64,000 bases of DNA from positions 434,001 through 498,000 of the forward strand of contig NZ_WUMO01000004.1 in assembly GCF_009826975.1 (NCBI RefSeq), read 5' to 3'. The notes under the pieces were generated by a model, which was given only the letters and a program-made list of their open reading frames with translations, had not been told where the DNA came from and did not search any database. The translations under genes and the position numbers were made by a program. Shown piece after piece: positions 36,189-43,624 of the stretch. This stretch comes from Flavobacterium sp. HBTb2-11-1 (lineage in GTDB: Bacteria > Bacteroidota > Bacteroidia > Flavobacteriales > Flavobacteriaceae). The stretch's first letter is position 1. Every line of letters starts with the position of its first letter.

Positions 36189-36782
36189 TTAAATTATTGC
36201 TTTAATTTTTTCTGGAATTCTATTAATCAGTTCAAAATGCTGTGCCATTACATTTTCAAGTTCTAATGTTCCGCCGAGAATGATCATTTCTTTGTGCGTA
36301 AAACGTTTTCCAAGTCTATCCTCAAGCATAATTTTTTCCATGCTTTGTGCTATTTCAATTTCATTCAAAAAATCATTAGGATGACCAGCGGTGCAAATTA
36401 CAAGTCCGTACGGAATGGTTTTCATTTTTCTTGAAGTTTCATTTTGTCCGTACGCATATCCAACAGAATAAACACGATCAAACCAGCCTTTTAATTTTGC
36501 AGGACAATCGCTCCACCAAACTGGATACAGGAAAATAATACAATCTGCATTTTCTATTTTTTCCTGTTCTGCTAAAACATCTGCTGGAATCGGAAGCTGT
36601 GTTTTGGCAAACCCTTCACGCTCGTATTCTGTTTCAGACATATCGCTGACAAAATTTAATGCATATAAATCTGAGATTTCTACATTCCAGTTTTCATTCC
36701 CCAATGCTAATTTTAATCTTTCCAAAACCTGAAAAGTGTACGATTTTTTGCTTGGATGCGCGTAAACGATTAGAATATTCAT
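36189..36782 (-). CDS. NAD(P)H-dependent oxidoreductase, NQO/MdaB-type flavodoxin fold
   Basis: 197 residues from MNILIVYAHPSKKSYTFQVLE; the 20 codons upstream encode an unlike sequence. The FMN/FAD-binding VYAHPSKKSYT, FLYPVWWSDCPAKLKGWFDRVYSVGYAYG and YGLVICTAGHP are family signatures. It probably reduces quinones by two electrons. Its 3' end abuts the tandem array. Confidence 0.87.
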   Translation of the reverse strand: MNILIVYAHPSKKSYTFQVLERLKLALGNENWNVEISDLYALNFVSDMSETEYEREGFAKTQLPIPADVLAEQEKIENADCIIFLYPVWWSDCPAKLKGWFDRVYSVGYAYGQNETSRKMKTIPYGLVICTAGHPNDFLNEIEIAQSMEKIMLEDRLGKRFTHKEMIILGGTLELENVMAQHFELINRIPEKIKAII

Positions 36783-36859
36783 TTTTGATTTTTTAGATTT
36801 CAAATTATTTAAAAACCACAACCGATTTGTACGAAAATACAAATTAAATCAAAACAAAA

Positions 36860-37066
36860 TTAATCTTCAGAAAATTCTAAAATATCTCCAGGCTGACAGT
36901 CTAAAACTTTACAGATGGCTTCGAGCGTACTGAAACGAATTGCTTTCGCTTTACCCGTTTTTAAGATAGAAAGATTGGATAATGTCAAATCTACTTTTTC
37001 TGAAAGTTCATTTAATGACATTTTTCTTTTTGCCATCATGACGTCTAAATTTACTATAATGGGCAT
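36860..37066 (-). CDS. Small XRE/Cro-type regulator (YozG-like)
   Basis: 68 residues, a single helix-turn-helix: MPIIVNLDVMMAKRKMSLNELSEKVDLTLSNLSILKTGK is the DNA-binding part, and FSTLEAICKVLDCQPGDILEF the closing helices. This is the partner that commonly follows a DUF2975 membrane protein (YoaS/YozG arrangement). It begins 10 bases after the DUF2975 stop. Confidence 0.88.
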   Translation of the reverse strand: MPIIVNLDVMMAKRKMSLNELSEKVDLTLSNLSILKTGKAKAIRFSTLEAICKVLDCQPGDILEFSED

Positions 37067-37076
37067 AATTTTTTGT

Positions 37077-37628
37077 TTATATGGTTAAATCAATTTCAGA
37101 TTGGATTTCGATTCCTCTTTTAAAAATCTGTCCTACAACAAATATTATAATGGCCATAAAGATCCAAATACTATGGCCTTCAAGATTGAGAGATTCTAGC
37201 GAAGGAAGTTTTACACCTTTAATAATTAGCCAATTGTTGAATTTGAAAGCCCAAAAAGAAAACAACCCAATTCCGAAAGCCAAGTATGAAAGGTAAGATA
37301 TAAACCGCCCCATCTCAGCAGTAAAAGGCTGTTCGATATTTAATTTTTTGTCGTGAAGCATTTTTACAATCAGATAAAACATAATCGCTTTTAAGATCGC
37401 AACAATGCTAATAAAACATATTTCTTGAATGTAAAAACTTGGACTGAAATTGTACAGGTCTAGTAAATCAAGAAAACGGGCATTATAAGAATTTATAGTC
37501 ATAGTGTAAATTCCATTAAAAAGATACATACCGGCTTCAACACATAAGCCAATAAAAATAATCCATGATAAGATGTTCAGGATTTTTAGAATCTGTGGTG
37601 TTCCAATTTTAAGTTCCATGCTATTCAA
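37077..37628 (-). CDS. DUF2975 membrane protein
   Basis: 183 residues with four membrane helices (about 15-38, 62-85, 105-130, 145-170). PFTAEMGRFISYLSYLAFGIGLFSFW is a family signature. A second Met three codons in (37619) could be the real start. Always-linked pair with the small XRE regulator just downstream; the pair may control its own locus, by analogy only. Confidence 0.8.
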   Translation of the reverse strand: MNSMELKIGTPQILKILNILSWIIFIGLCVEAGMYLFNGIYTMTINSYNARFLDLLDLYNFSPSFYIQEICFISIVAILKAIMFYLIVKMLHDKKLNIEQPFTAEMGRFISYLSYLAFGIGLFSFWAFKFNNWLIIKGVKLPSLESLNLEGHSIWIFMAIIIFVVGQIFKRGIEIQSEIDLTI

Positions 37629-37700
37629 GATTAAAAGTTATGCTGCTAAAATAATAAAAATTTATTGATAAACAATAAATAAATAGTTTTTATCAAAAAA

Positions 37701-37732
37701 AAAGCTTCAGCAATGAAGTCTGCTGAAGCTTT
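37701..37732 (-). terminator. Terminator after the YdeI-like gene
   Basis: A perfect 12-bp stem AAAGCTTCAGCA / TGCTGAAGCTTT with an 8-base loop, followed on the minus strand by eight to nine T; 32 bases after the stop at 37765. Confidence 0.9.
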
Positions 37733-37764
37733 ATATTTGTATGTTGAAATTCTGTAGCTTATTA

Positions 37765-38145
37765 TTATGGATTGTCAATTATCCATTTTCCTTTTTCTTT
37801 TGCAATATCGATTACTTTCTGGCCATGTTCGGTCATTAAATTCTGCTGAATCATACGTTCGGCTCTTTCGATGTTCGGTTTGCTCCATTTACTGGTTTTT
37901 GGATTTCGGGGAGAGAAAGTGAGGTAATAGCTTTCTCCGTCTCGTTTTTTGCAGAGGCTGTCAATCCATCCAAAACAAAGCGCTTCTTCAGTAGCTTCGA
38001 TTAAATTTACACTTTGTGTTTTACTTTTTTTGTGATACAAGATTAACCAAACCGATTTTTCTATTTGGCTATTTTCTTCAAGCCAATTTCGCCAATCTTG
38101 TCTAGTTGGAGCATAAACAGCCAATTTTCCGTCTTTAGTTTCCAT
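37765..38145 (-). CDS. YdeI/OmdA-like protein, short form
   Basis: 126 residues with the N-terminal signature of the YdeI family: REDWRNWLEENS-type start (RQDWRNWLEENSQI), SVWLILYHKKSK, EEALCFGWIDSL, YYLTFSPRNPKTSKWSKPNIERAERM. Most family members run to about 190 residues and end in a Lys-rich domain; here the frame stops after GKWIIDNP, followed at once by a strong terminator. No continuation of the family was found in the other frames, so this is either a naturally short form or a 3' truncation. Confidence 0.75.
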   Translation of the reverse strand: METKDGKLAVYAPTRQDWRNWLEENSQIEKSVWLILYHKKSKTQSVNLIEATEEALCFGWIDSLCKKRDGESYYLTFSPRNPKTSKWSKPNIERAERMIQQNLMTEHGQKVIDIAKEKGKWIIDNP

Positions 38146-38251
38146 CCTTTTTAGTTTTACTTCGTAAAGGTAAAATGACCTTGTGACAACTGCATGTCAG
38201 TAATAAAATTAAAAATAAAGTTTTGAAAAATAATACGTTATGTGTTTCAGT

Positions 38252-38986
38252 TTACTGCTGAATCTGTTTTCTTAAATCTAAGTTGAGATTGTATTGCTCT
38301 TCAATAGGGATAATTTTTCTTTGTACTTTATTTATATCACTTCCTTCTTCTGACCATAAAAATGGATAAAAATTGAAAACCTGATCGCCTTGTAAAGCAA
38401 TCACTTCTTTTTTCCAATCTTCCCATCGGCTACCTTCGTAATATTTGTCTAGGTCATTATTAAAACAGAATTCTAAAAATTGCGAATAAGTAATATCAAG
38501 AGGCTCGAATTCTAAATTATCTGGAGCAAAATAATATATTTTTCCAAGATCTGCTCCAAATGCACCTCCATTTAGCAAATAAAAGCCACCTAAGGCATCG
38601 TCGGCAATTAAAAGATGTGAAGGCGTTTCTCCAAATTCTTTAAAAGATTTTCCTTTGTTCCAATCGGGAAGACTGCGGTTTAGTTTTGTGCTTCCAGAAC
38701 CTAATATTCTGATCCAGCCGTTATCGATTAAAATTCCGCCAGTTTTATACACAATTGCACCCATGGGCGAGCTGGTTGTTACTTGCGTATGATACAAAGC
38801 GTCTTTTGCTTTTTGAGGATCTGCGGGAAGAATTTCAACTTTGTTTTTAGCAGAAGCGGTCCATTCTTTTATTAATTTCCATCCAGAATCATTTTGATCG
38901 ATAAGTTCGTTTATAGGTCGCATTTTTGTTTGTGAAAAAGTTGTTATAGTTAAAAATGTAAAGGCGAGTAGGGGTAAAAGTTTCAT
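38252..38986 (-). CDS. DUF2625 protein with signal peptide
   Basis: 244 residues. MKLLPLLAFTFLTITTFSQ is a signal peptide. The rest is DUF2625: RPINELIDQNDSGWKLIKEWTASA, VTTSSPMGAIVYKTGGILIDNGWIRILGSG, LLIADDALGGFYLLNGGAFG, WEDWKKEVIALQGDQVFNFYPFLWSEEG. The family is uncharacterised and often cytosolic; the export signal here suggests a periplasmic variant. It is 13 bases downstream-adjacent to the DUF1801 gene at 39000. Confidence 0.83.
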   Translation of the reverse strand: MKLLPLLAFTFLTITTFSQTKMRPINELIDQNDSGWKLIKEWTASAKNKVEILPADPQKAKDALYHTQVTTSSPMGAIVYKTGGILIDNGWIRILGSGSTKLNRSLPDWNKGKSFKEFGETPSHLLIADDALGGFYLLNGGAFGADLGKIYYFAPDNLEFEPLDITYSQFLEFCFNNDLDKYYEGSRWEDWKKEVIALQGDQVFNFYPFLWSEEGSDINKVQRKIIPIEEQYNLNLDLRKQIQQ

Positions 38987-38999
38987 TAGGTTTTTTGGG

Positions 39000-39395
39000 T
39001 TAATATGGTTTAGTCATTATTCGAATTAGAACTCCTTTACGTTTTACAATGTTTTTGTAATCCCATTGAATTTCTTTGCTTTTCTCGAGCCAGCGCTCCA
39101 GATCTTCTTCATTTATCTGGCTTGCGTTTGTATATCGCATTTCGGCGGCTTTAAATGAACCTTCATTTTGAAGTTTTTCTTCATCAAAAGATTGTCCACT
39201 CCAGAAAAGCAACCGAACCGAATCTTTTAATTTGCTATAACCTACAATAGGATTTCCGTCTAGAAACCAGACAGGATGTGCATGCCAGATTTTGTTTTCG
39301 GCTTCGGCTAAGTTTTTATGAATAATTGCATAAAGAAAATCGCAGATTTCTTTATTTTCTGCTGTCTGAGAATCATTGTATTCTTGAACCGTCAT
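39000..39395 (-). CDS. DUF1801-like protein
   Basis: 131 residues: NKEICDFLYAIIHKNLAEAENKIWHAHPVWFLDGNPIVGYSKLKDSVRLLFWSGQSF is typical of a DUF1801 subgroup. Residues about 95-131 form a helix and a strand. It lies between a GNAT gene and the DUF2625 gene, all same strand, with 16 and 13 bases between, suggesting one operon. Confidence 0.75.
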   Translation of the reverse strand: MTVQEYNDSQTAENKEICDFLYAIIHKNLAEAENKIWHAHPVWFLDGNPIVGYSKLKDSVRLLFWSGQSFDEEKLQNEGSFKAAEMRYTNASQINEEDLERWLEKSKEIQWDYKNIVKRKGVLIRIMTKPY

Positions 39396-39411
39396 ATCTT
39401 CAGCCTTTAAG

Positions 39412-39846
39412 TTATTGTATCTCTTTTGTTAGTTCAAATAAAATATAAGTTCCATTGCTTGATTGTCCTCTCGATTTTTCTACAAATCCTTTTCTGAGGT
39501 AAAAATTAATTGCTTTGGTATTGCTTACAAGGCATTTAAGCGTAATTGGAAATGCTGTTTTCTGTATTGTGGCTTTTAATAATTGGGTGCCAATGTTTTT
39601 TCCTTGGTATGCATTATCAACGTAAAGATGGTGGATAAAATTGTTAGGCATCCAAATCGAAATAAACCCGACGGGAATATCATCTATAAGTGCACTCAGA
39701 ATATATTCTCCCTGAGTTTGTTTGTCAAAATCTTCAAGTTTAAATTCTGATGTGTCTTGCTCTGTAAATGTTCGTTGTCGCTCTTTTAAGAAAATGGTTC
39801 TTAAAAGCGGTAAATTGACATTTTTTGCTTCTTCTACAACTACCAT
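39412..39846 (-). CDS. GNAT family N-acetyltransferase
   Basis: 144 residues from MVVVEEAKNVNLPLL. DDIPVGFISIWMPNNFIHHLYVDNAYQGKNIGTQLL contains the acetyl-CoA loop QGKNIGTQL; FYLRKGFVE is motif B. An earlier Met at 39915 lies inside the terminator hairpin of the upstream TPM gene, so the later start is preferred. Substrate unknown. Confidence 0.85.
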   Translation of the reverse strand: MVVVEEAKNVNLPLLRTIFLKERQRTFTEQDTSEFKLEDFDKQTQGEYILSALIDDIPVGFISIWMPNNFIHHLYVDNAYQGKNIGTQLLKATIQKTAFPITLKCLVSNTKAINFYLRKGFVEKSRGQSSNGTYILFELTKEIQ

Positions 39847-39890
39847 TTTCGAATTTACATTTAGTGTTCGTAAGTGTAGGCAAGGTAAAT

Positions 39891-39926
39891 AAAAAAATCC
39901 GACTTGTTTATGCAAATCGGATTTTG
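39891..39926 (-). terminator. Terminator after the TPM gene (AATCCGATTT family)
   Basis: AAATCCGACTTG / GCAAATCGGATTT hairpin with flanking A and T runs, 8 bases after the stop of the TPM gene. One of four near-identical terminators between 39.9 and 44.8 kb. Confidence 0.85.
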
Positions 39927-39933
39927 ATGTGTT

Positions 39934-40440
39934 TTATGGCTGAAGCTTTTTCATGAATTCATTCGAAGCCAGTTCCAAAGCTTTATAATAATTTCCTTTT
40001 TTAAGTTCGGGAACAGAATAAGTGCTTATTATGTTTTGCGTGTCTTCTGTACTTAATTTGTATTTTATAAAATCGACACTTATAACCTGAATTTGTCTTA
40101 ATTTTTTACTTAAGATTATTAAAAGAGTAGGGTCTAATCGCGGGTCTTTTGATAGAAATTTATCCAGTTCCAAAGTATATTCTTCCAAGGATTGGAATGG
40201 CGCGTAAGATGGAGTTGTAATAACGACAATTTTATAAAGATATTTTTTTTCGAAACCGTTTAGCGTAGAATTCAAAGACTGAAGTTCGGCTGGTGCCAGT
40301 ATTTTTTCGAAGTCGTTGACACAGTCTGTAGATCCTGAAAAAGAGTTTTTTAACTGAGAAGCAAAATCAGTGTCATTTTTTGTTTGGGCAGATAAAAGAA
40401 CTGAAGATAACAGTACGAGCGTATAGAATAATTTTTTCAT
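39934..40440 (-). CDS. Secreted TPM-domain protein
   Basis: 168 residues with signal peptide MKKLFYTLVLLSSVLLSAQ. The rest is one TPM domain: ILAPAELQSLNSTLNGFEKKYLYKIVVITTPSYAPFQSLEEYTLEL and LLIILSKKLRQIQVIS, ending in a helix. TPM proteins (YgcG, Psb32, YdjH-like) occur near membrane-stress genes. The usual C-terminal membrane helix is missing, so this one should be soluble in the periplasm. It closes the SPFH/zinc-ribbon/ankyrin block on the same strand. Confidence 0.8.
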   Translation of the reverse strand: MKKLFYTLVLLSSVLLSAQTKNDTDFASQLKNSFSGSTDCVNDFEKILAPAELQSLNSTLNGFEKKYLYKIVVITTPSYAPFQSLEEYTLELDKFLSKDPRLDPTLLIILSKKLRQIQVISVDFIKYKLSTEDTQNIISTYSVPELKKGNYYKALELASNEFMKKLQP

Positions 40441-40550
40441 TCTGTGGCAGATTAGATTTGGTGCAGCAAAAGTAGCACATTCTTTATTTTAAACAGATGA
40501 AAAATAGAATAGTTTTGGTTTTAAGTTTAAAAAATATTGTGTCTTATAAA

Positions 40551-40586
40551 TAAAATCCGATCTGTTTTTCGCAAATCGGATTTTAA
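40551..40586 (-). terminator. Terminator after the DUF2314-ankyrin gene (AATCCGATTT family)
   Basis: AAAATCCGATC / GCAAATCGGATTTT hairpin, 7 bases after the stop at 40593, with T-run on the minus strand. Second copy of the shared terminator. Confidence 0.85.
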
Positions 40587-40592
40587 AGTTTT

Positions 40593-41342
40593 TTATCGCA
40601 ATAAAGGCAGCAAATGATCCCATTTTAATTCTTTAGCAAAATCTAAAGCAGTTTTGCCTGTTGCGGTTTTAGCATTTTTATCTGCACCAGATTCCAATAA
40701 AACTTCAACAGAAGTCTGATTTCCAGCAATAGTTTCACGATGCAGAAAAGTATATCCTAATTCGTCTTGGCTTGATACTTCTTCAGGATTATTGGTAACG
40801 AATTCAATAAGACTTTCTTTCATGTTCTTGCTCATTGGGTGTTCGATCAGATTTTCGGGTTTTTCTTTTTGCTCATTTACAATCAGAATATCATTAAAAT
40901 CACCAAAATCAAGTCCCCAAGCTTCATCATGAGATTCTCTTTCATCGTCGCCCATCTCAGAACGCATTGCTTGAATTGTAAATGCCCCATAAGTTTGGCC
41001 ATTAATAGCAAACAGCCAGTCACTGATTTGATTGACCGGAATTGCAATTTCATCTCCGTTATTTACATTCGTCAATTCGTTCGGATCGTTTACTAATACT
41101 CCGTATATAGTTTCACCGTCAAAGTTTACATCGTTAATCCACATGTGCTCAACGACAGTTTCGTTGTCTATTTCTTGTGTAAAAGCCAATTTCACGCACG
41201 CAACGTCTAATCCAGGTACTATTCTTCTGTATTCCCAAGAAAGTTCTCTCCAGAAATATTTAAAAGTTTCCTGAGCTTTTTTGTAAGCTTCAATCATTTT
41301 TGGGTTTTCCCCGTCGGCGTAGAATATTTTTGTTTCTTCCAT
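40593..41342 (-). CDS. DUF2314 plus ankyrin-repeat protein
   Basis: 249 residues from MEETKIFYADGENPKMIEAYKKAQETFKYFW. A DUF2314 domain spans about 10-150, with VVEHMWINDVNFDGETIYGVLVNDPNELTN and NQISDWLFAINGQTYGAFTIQ. The C-terminal part (about 175-249) has two ankyrin repeats: ELGYTFLHRETIAGNQTSVEVLLESGADKN and ATGKTALDFAKEL. A Met at 41429 would place the start inside the terminator of the upstream gene, so 41342 was chosen. Cytosolic. Lies in the SPFH block; the ankyrin repeats suggest a protein partner. Confidence 0.83.
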   Translation of the reverse strand: MEETKIFYADGENPKMIEAYKKAQETFKYFWRELSWEYRRIVPGLDVACVKLAFTQEIDNETVVEHMWINDVNFDGETIYGVLVNDPNELTNVNNGDEIAIPVNQISDWLFAINGQTYGAFTIQAMRSEMGDDERESHDEAWGLDFGDFNDILIVNEQKEKPENLIEHPMSKNMKESLIEFVTNNPEEVSSQDELGYTFLHRETIAGNQTSVEVLLESGADKNAKTATGKTALDFAKELKWDHLLPLLR

Positions 41343-41390
41343 TATATATAATTTTAAATGATTCCTATAGAATTGAATAGTTTTAACGAT

Positions 41391-41425
41391 AAAAAAACCG
41401 ATTTGTTTCTGCAAATCGGTTTTTA
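41391..41425 (-). terminator. Terminator after the DUF6620-like gene (AATCCGATTT family variant)
   Basis: AAAAACCGATTTG / CAAATCGGTTTTT hairpin with a 5-base loop, 17 bases after the stop at 41442. Third copy, with ACCGATTT in place of TCCGATTT and the matching change in the other arm. Confidence 0.88.
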
Positions 41426-41441
41426 TCATAAGAAATAAATT

Positions 41442-42398
41442 TTAAAAATTCACATCGTCAGCAATATTTCCGCCCTGCTCTGCAGCAAATTTTGCGGCAT
41501 ATTCTTTTTGTTTTTGCTGCTGATAATCATGAAATTCTGTAATATCAGCTGAATTCCAGTTTTGGTTTTGTTCAGTCATCCATTGCATTGCTACAGATTG
41601 GAAATCGGCAAGATTAATTCCAAAATTTTCCAAAATCCATTGCGCACCATCGATTCCGTATTCGTATGCAGCTTGTCTTGCTCCAGCCAATTCTTCGTAG
41701 AAATAACGATCGCTTTTTATTCTTTCTAAATTGGCAGCGCCTTCTTCAGAAATTTCAGCTTTTAGGTTTTCCAGTTGAGGTACAGTTACATTTTCAGCAT
41801 AATATTGTCCGAATAAAGTAGTAACGGTAAACGAAGTATCTTCGCCCATACGCTGTGGCCAGATTGTATTTAATTCTTCCCAAACCGCTGGTTCAAATCC
41901 CATGGCTTTGCAAACTTCTAAATAATCGATTCCTGCACTGATTTTAAGGCACATTGCCGTATAAGTTCTTAAATCAACACCGTGTACTGGCTCTAAAAAC
42001 GGATTATTATCATCTGCTTTTACAAATCCAGAAGTTTGAACTCCTGTATATTTTAATGAATTTGCATGCTCAAAACGAATCATTTGGTCAGAATCACAAT
42101 TGTTCCATTCTGTATAAACCGTTCTTCTGTAATTAAAATAAATGTTCTGAATATCTTTTTCGTCAAGGTTTTCTCCGCTTGCGCGCTCATCTGCAATCCA
42201 TGCTTCAGCTCTTTCAGCTACTTCATTATCAAAATCTTCAACAGTATAATGTGTTCCGTGCAAAGTTTCTGGATCGTATTCTACTTCTTGATAATTGTCT
42301 TCATAATTATTTTCATAATTGTCATTTGACGTCTGAGTCTCGTAATTCTGGTTTTCTTGTTTGTCTCCTGTTAGAGCTCCAAAAAGTTTTTTAAACAT
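41442..42398 (-). CDS. DUF6620-like uncharacterised protein
   Basis: 318 acidic residues. MFKKLFGALTGDKQENQ is a short basic head followed by an Asn/Glu/Tyr-rich low-complexity stretch (about 18-42). The remainder is largely helical: VEDFDNEVAERAEAWIADERASG, NIYFNYRRTVYTEWN, YLEVCKAMGFEPAVWEELNTIWPQRM and FHDYQQQKQKEYAAKFAAEQ. I recall similar proteins labelled DUF6620; not a firm match. It is 26 bases after the coiled-coil zinc-ribbon gene and ends the four-gene SPFH operon at a terminator. Function unknown. Confidence 0.65.
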   Translation of the reverse strand: MFKKLFGALTGDKQENQNYETQTSNDNYENNYEDNYQEVEYDPETLHGTHYTVEDFDNEVAERAEAWIADERASGENLDEKDIQNIYFNYRRTVYTEWNNCDSDQMIRFEHANSLKYTGVQTSGFVKADDNNPFLEPVHGVDLRTYTAMCLKISAGIDYLEVCKAMGFEPAVWEELNTIWPQRMGEDTSFTVTTLFGQYYAENVTVPQLENLKAEISEEGAANLERIKSDRYFYEELAGARQAAYEYGIDGAQWILENFGINLADFQSVAMQWMTEQNQNWNSADITEFHDYQQQKQKEYAAKFAAEQGGNIADDVNF

Positions 42399-42424
42399 TT
42401 TTAAATTTTTTAAGGATTAATAAA

Positions 42425-43369
42425 TTATAGGTATTGCAATTGATTTTGATACATTTTTTCGTTGTGCTCCTTTAAATCTGGTGTGATTTTATTCAACTCG
42501 TCATACATTGCTCTTAAATATTCCTGATGAAGTTTTGGAGCATTTTTAATGGCAAATTGTCTTTGTTCTTCCAAATCGTCCATTTTTAACTGAACTTCGT
42601 GAAGCACTTTTTTATCTTTTTCATGAATAATGCTCAAACTTAATTCATGTCGCTGATGATACAAATCACGTTCTTTGTCTTTTTCGGCTTCATAAGCTTC
42701 ATACAGATGCGCTGTTCGCTGCTCAGCGAGATTTCTTGCAATATTCTGAAGGTTTCTGCCAAGTGTGCTTGGTGCAAAGGTGTTTTGGGTCTGGCAATAC
42801 GGACATGTAATATAGGTTTCGATTAAAAATATTTTCTCAATCACGATATTTCCACCACATTGCGTGCAGTTGAATTTGTTTTTAATGGCTTCGTATTCGT
42901 CTAATATTTTTTGATATTCGGTTTCGAGATCGCGTTCTTGAGTTTTGTCGATCTGTTTTCTCCAATAGTCATATTTATTTTCAAATTCGTTGTAACGATC
43001 AGAACAAGCGCTTCTAAAATCGGAAAGCAAATCGTGATGTTTGCTCAAAACTGAAATTTGCGAATTGAGATTATAATAAACGTCGTGTACTTTTTCTTCA
43101 TAAACATCTCTCGCTTTTTCTCTAATGTTATTTAACTGGCCATTTACACCCGAATATACTCTGTGAAAAGTTCTTTTATAAATATCATCATCGCTTTGCA
43201 TAATTTCTTTAAGCTCTGGAATTGCTGCTGTGGCAAATTCTTCCATTTTAGCTTCTAGTTTTTCTAAAAAGGCAAACCATCTTTGTTGATTTTCTTGAAG
43301 TTCTGAATACCATTCTGGAGTAGATTCTCCATTTTGACTGTCTTTTGATTTTTTGAATAATCCGAACAC
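42425..43369 (-). CDS. Coiled-coil protein with internal zinc ribbon
   Basis: 314 residues. MFGLFKKSKDSQN opens much like the MFKKLFG of its downstream neighbour. Two long charged helical regions (about 20-160 and 205-314) flank a zinc ribbon: CTQCGG with Cys168 and Cys171, then CPYCQTQ about 20 residues later. A long coiled coil with a central ribbon suggests a scaffold or membrane-associated adaptor. It is 12 bases after the small zinc-ribbon gene. No homologue of known function recognised. Confidence 0.7.
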   Translation of the reverse strand: MFGLFKKSKDSQNGESTPEWYSELQENQQRWFAFLEKLEAKMEEFATAAIPELKEIMQSDDDIYKRTFHRVYSGVNGQLNNIREKARDVYEEKVHDVYYNLNSQISVLSKHHDLLSDFRSACSDRYNEFENKYDYWRKQIDKTQERDLETEYQKILDEYEAIKNKFNCTQCGGNIVIEKIFLIETYITCPYCQTQNTFAPSTLGRNLQNIARNLAEQRTAHLYEAYEAEKDKERDLYHQRHELSLSIIHEKDKKVLHEVQLKMDDLEEQRQFAIKNAPKLHQEYLRAMYDELNKITPDLKEHNEKMYQNQLQYL

Positions 43370-43381
43370 GCTATCTGATTT

Positions 43382-43624
43382 TTAAATTGAATTATCTTCT
43401 TTTTTGATATAAACTCCATCGGTAAGTTTTATGTTTAAAAACTCAAATCCGCAATAGGCACAATGCGTCAGTCCATCTTGTTTGGCTCTTCCAGCACCAC
43501 AATTAGGACAGTCTTTGGCATTTATTTTGGCTTCTGTAATCTCCATTTCGTCTCCATAATTGGTTTGTTTTTGAGCATTTTCTTTAAGTCTGTTCAAAAA
43601 CGAATTGACTTTTTTCTCTTCCAT
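43382..43624 (-). CDS. Small zinc-ribbon protein
   Basis: 80 residues: a helical N-terminus and a treble-cysteine ribbon CPNCGAGRAKQDGLTHCAYC with Cys39, Cys42, Cys55 and Cys58, then a short beta tail. Its start overlaps the SPFH stop by one base (TAATG), so translation is coupled. Reminiscent in size and place of the ribbon proteins found beside SPFH proteins of the YdjI type, though the sequence match is not specific. Confidence 0.78.
   Translation of the reverse strand: MEEKKVNSFLNRLKENAQKQTNYGDEMEITEAKINAKDCPNCGAGRAKQDGLTHCAYCGFEFLNIKLTDGVYIKKEDNSI

Noticed and set aside
39847..39915. Longer N-terminus of the GNAT protein
   Set aside because: It would begin inside the TPM gene's terminator hairpin and encodes residues unlike the family.
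41343..41429. Longer N-terminus of the DUF2314-ankyrin protein
   Set aside because: It runs through the terminator of the upstream gene; the DUF2314 start fits 41342.
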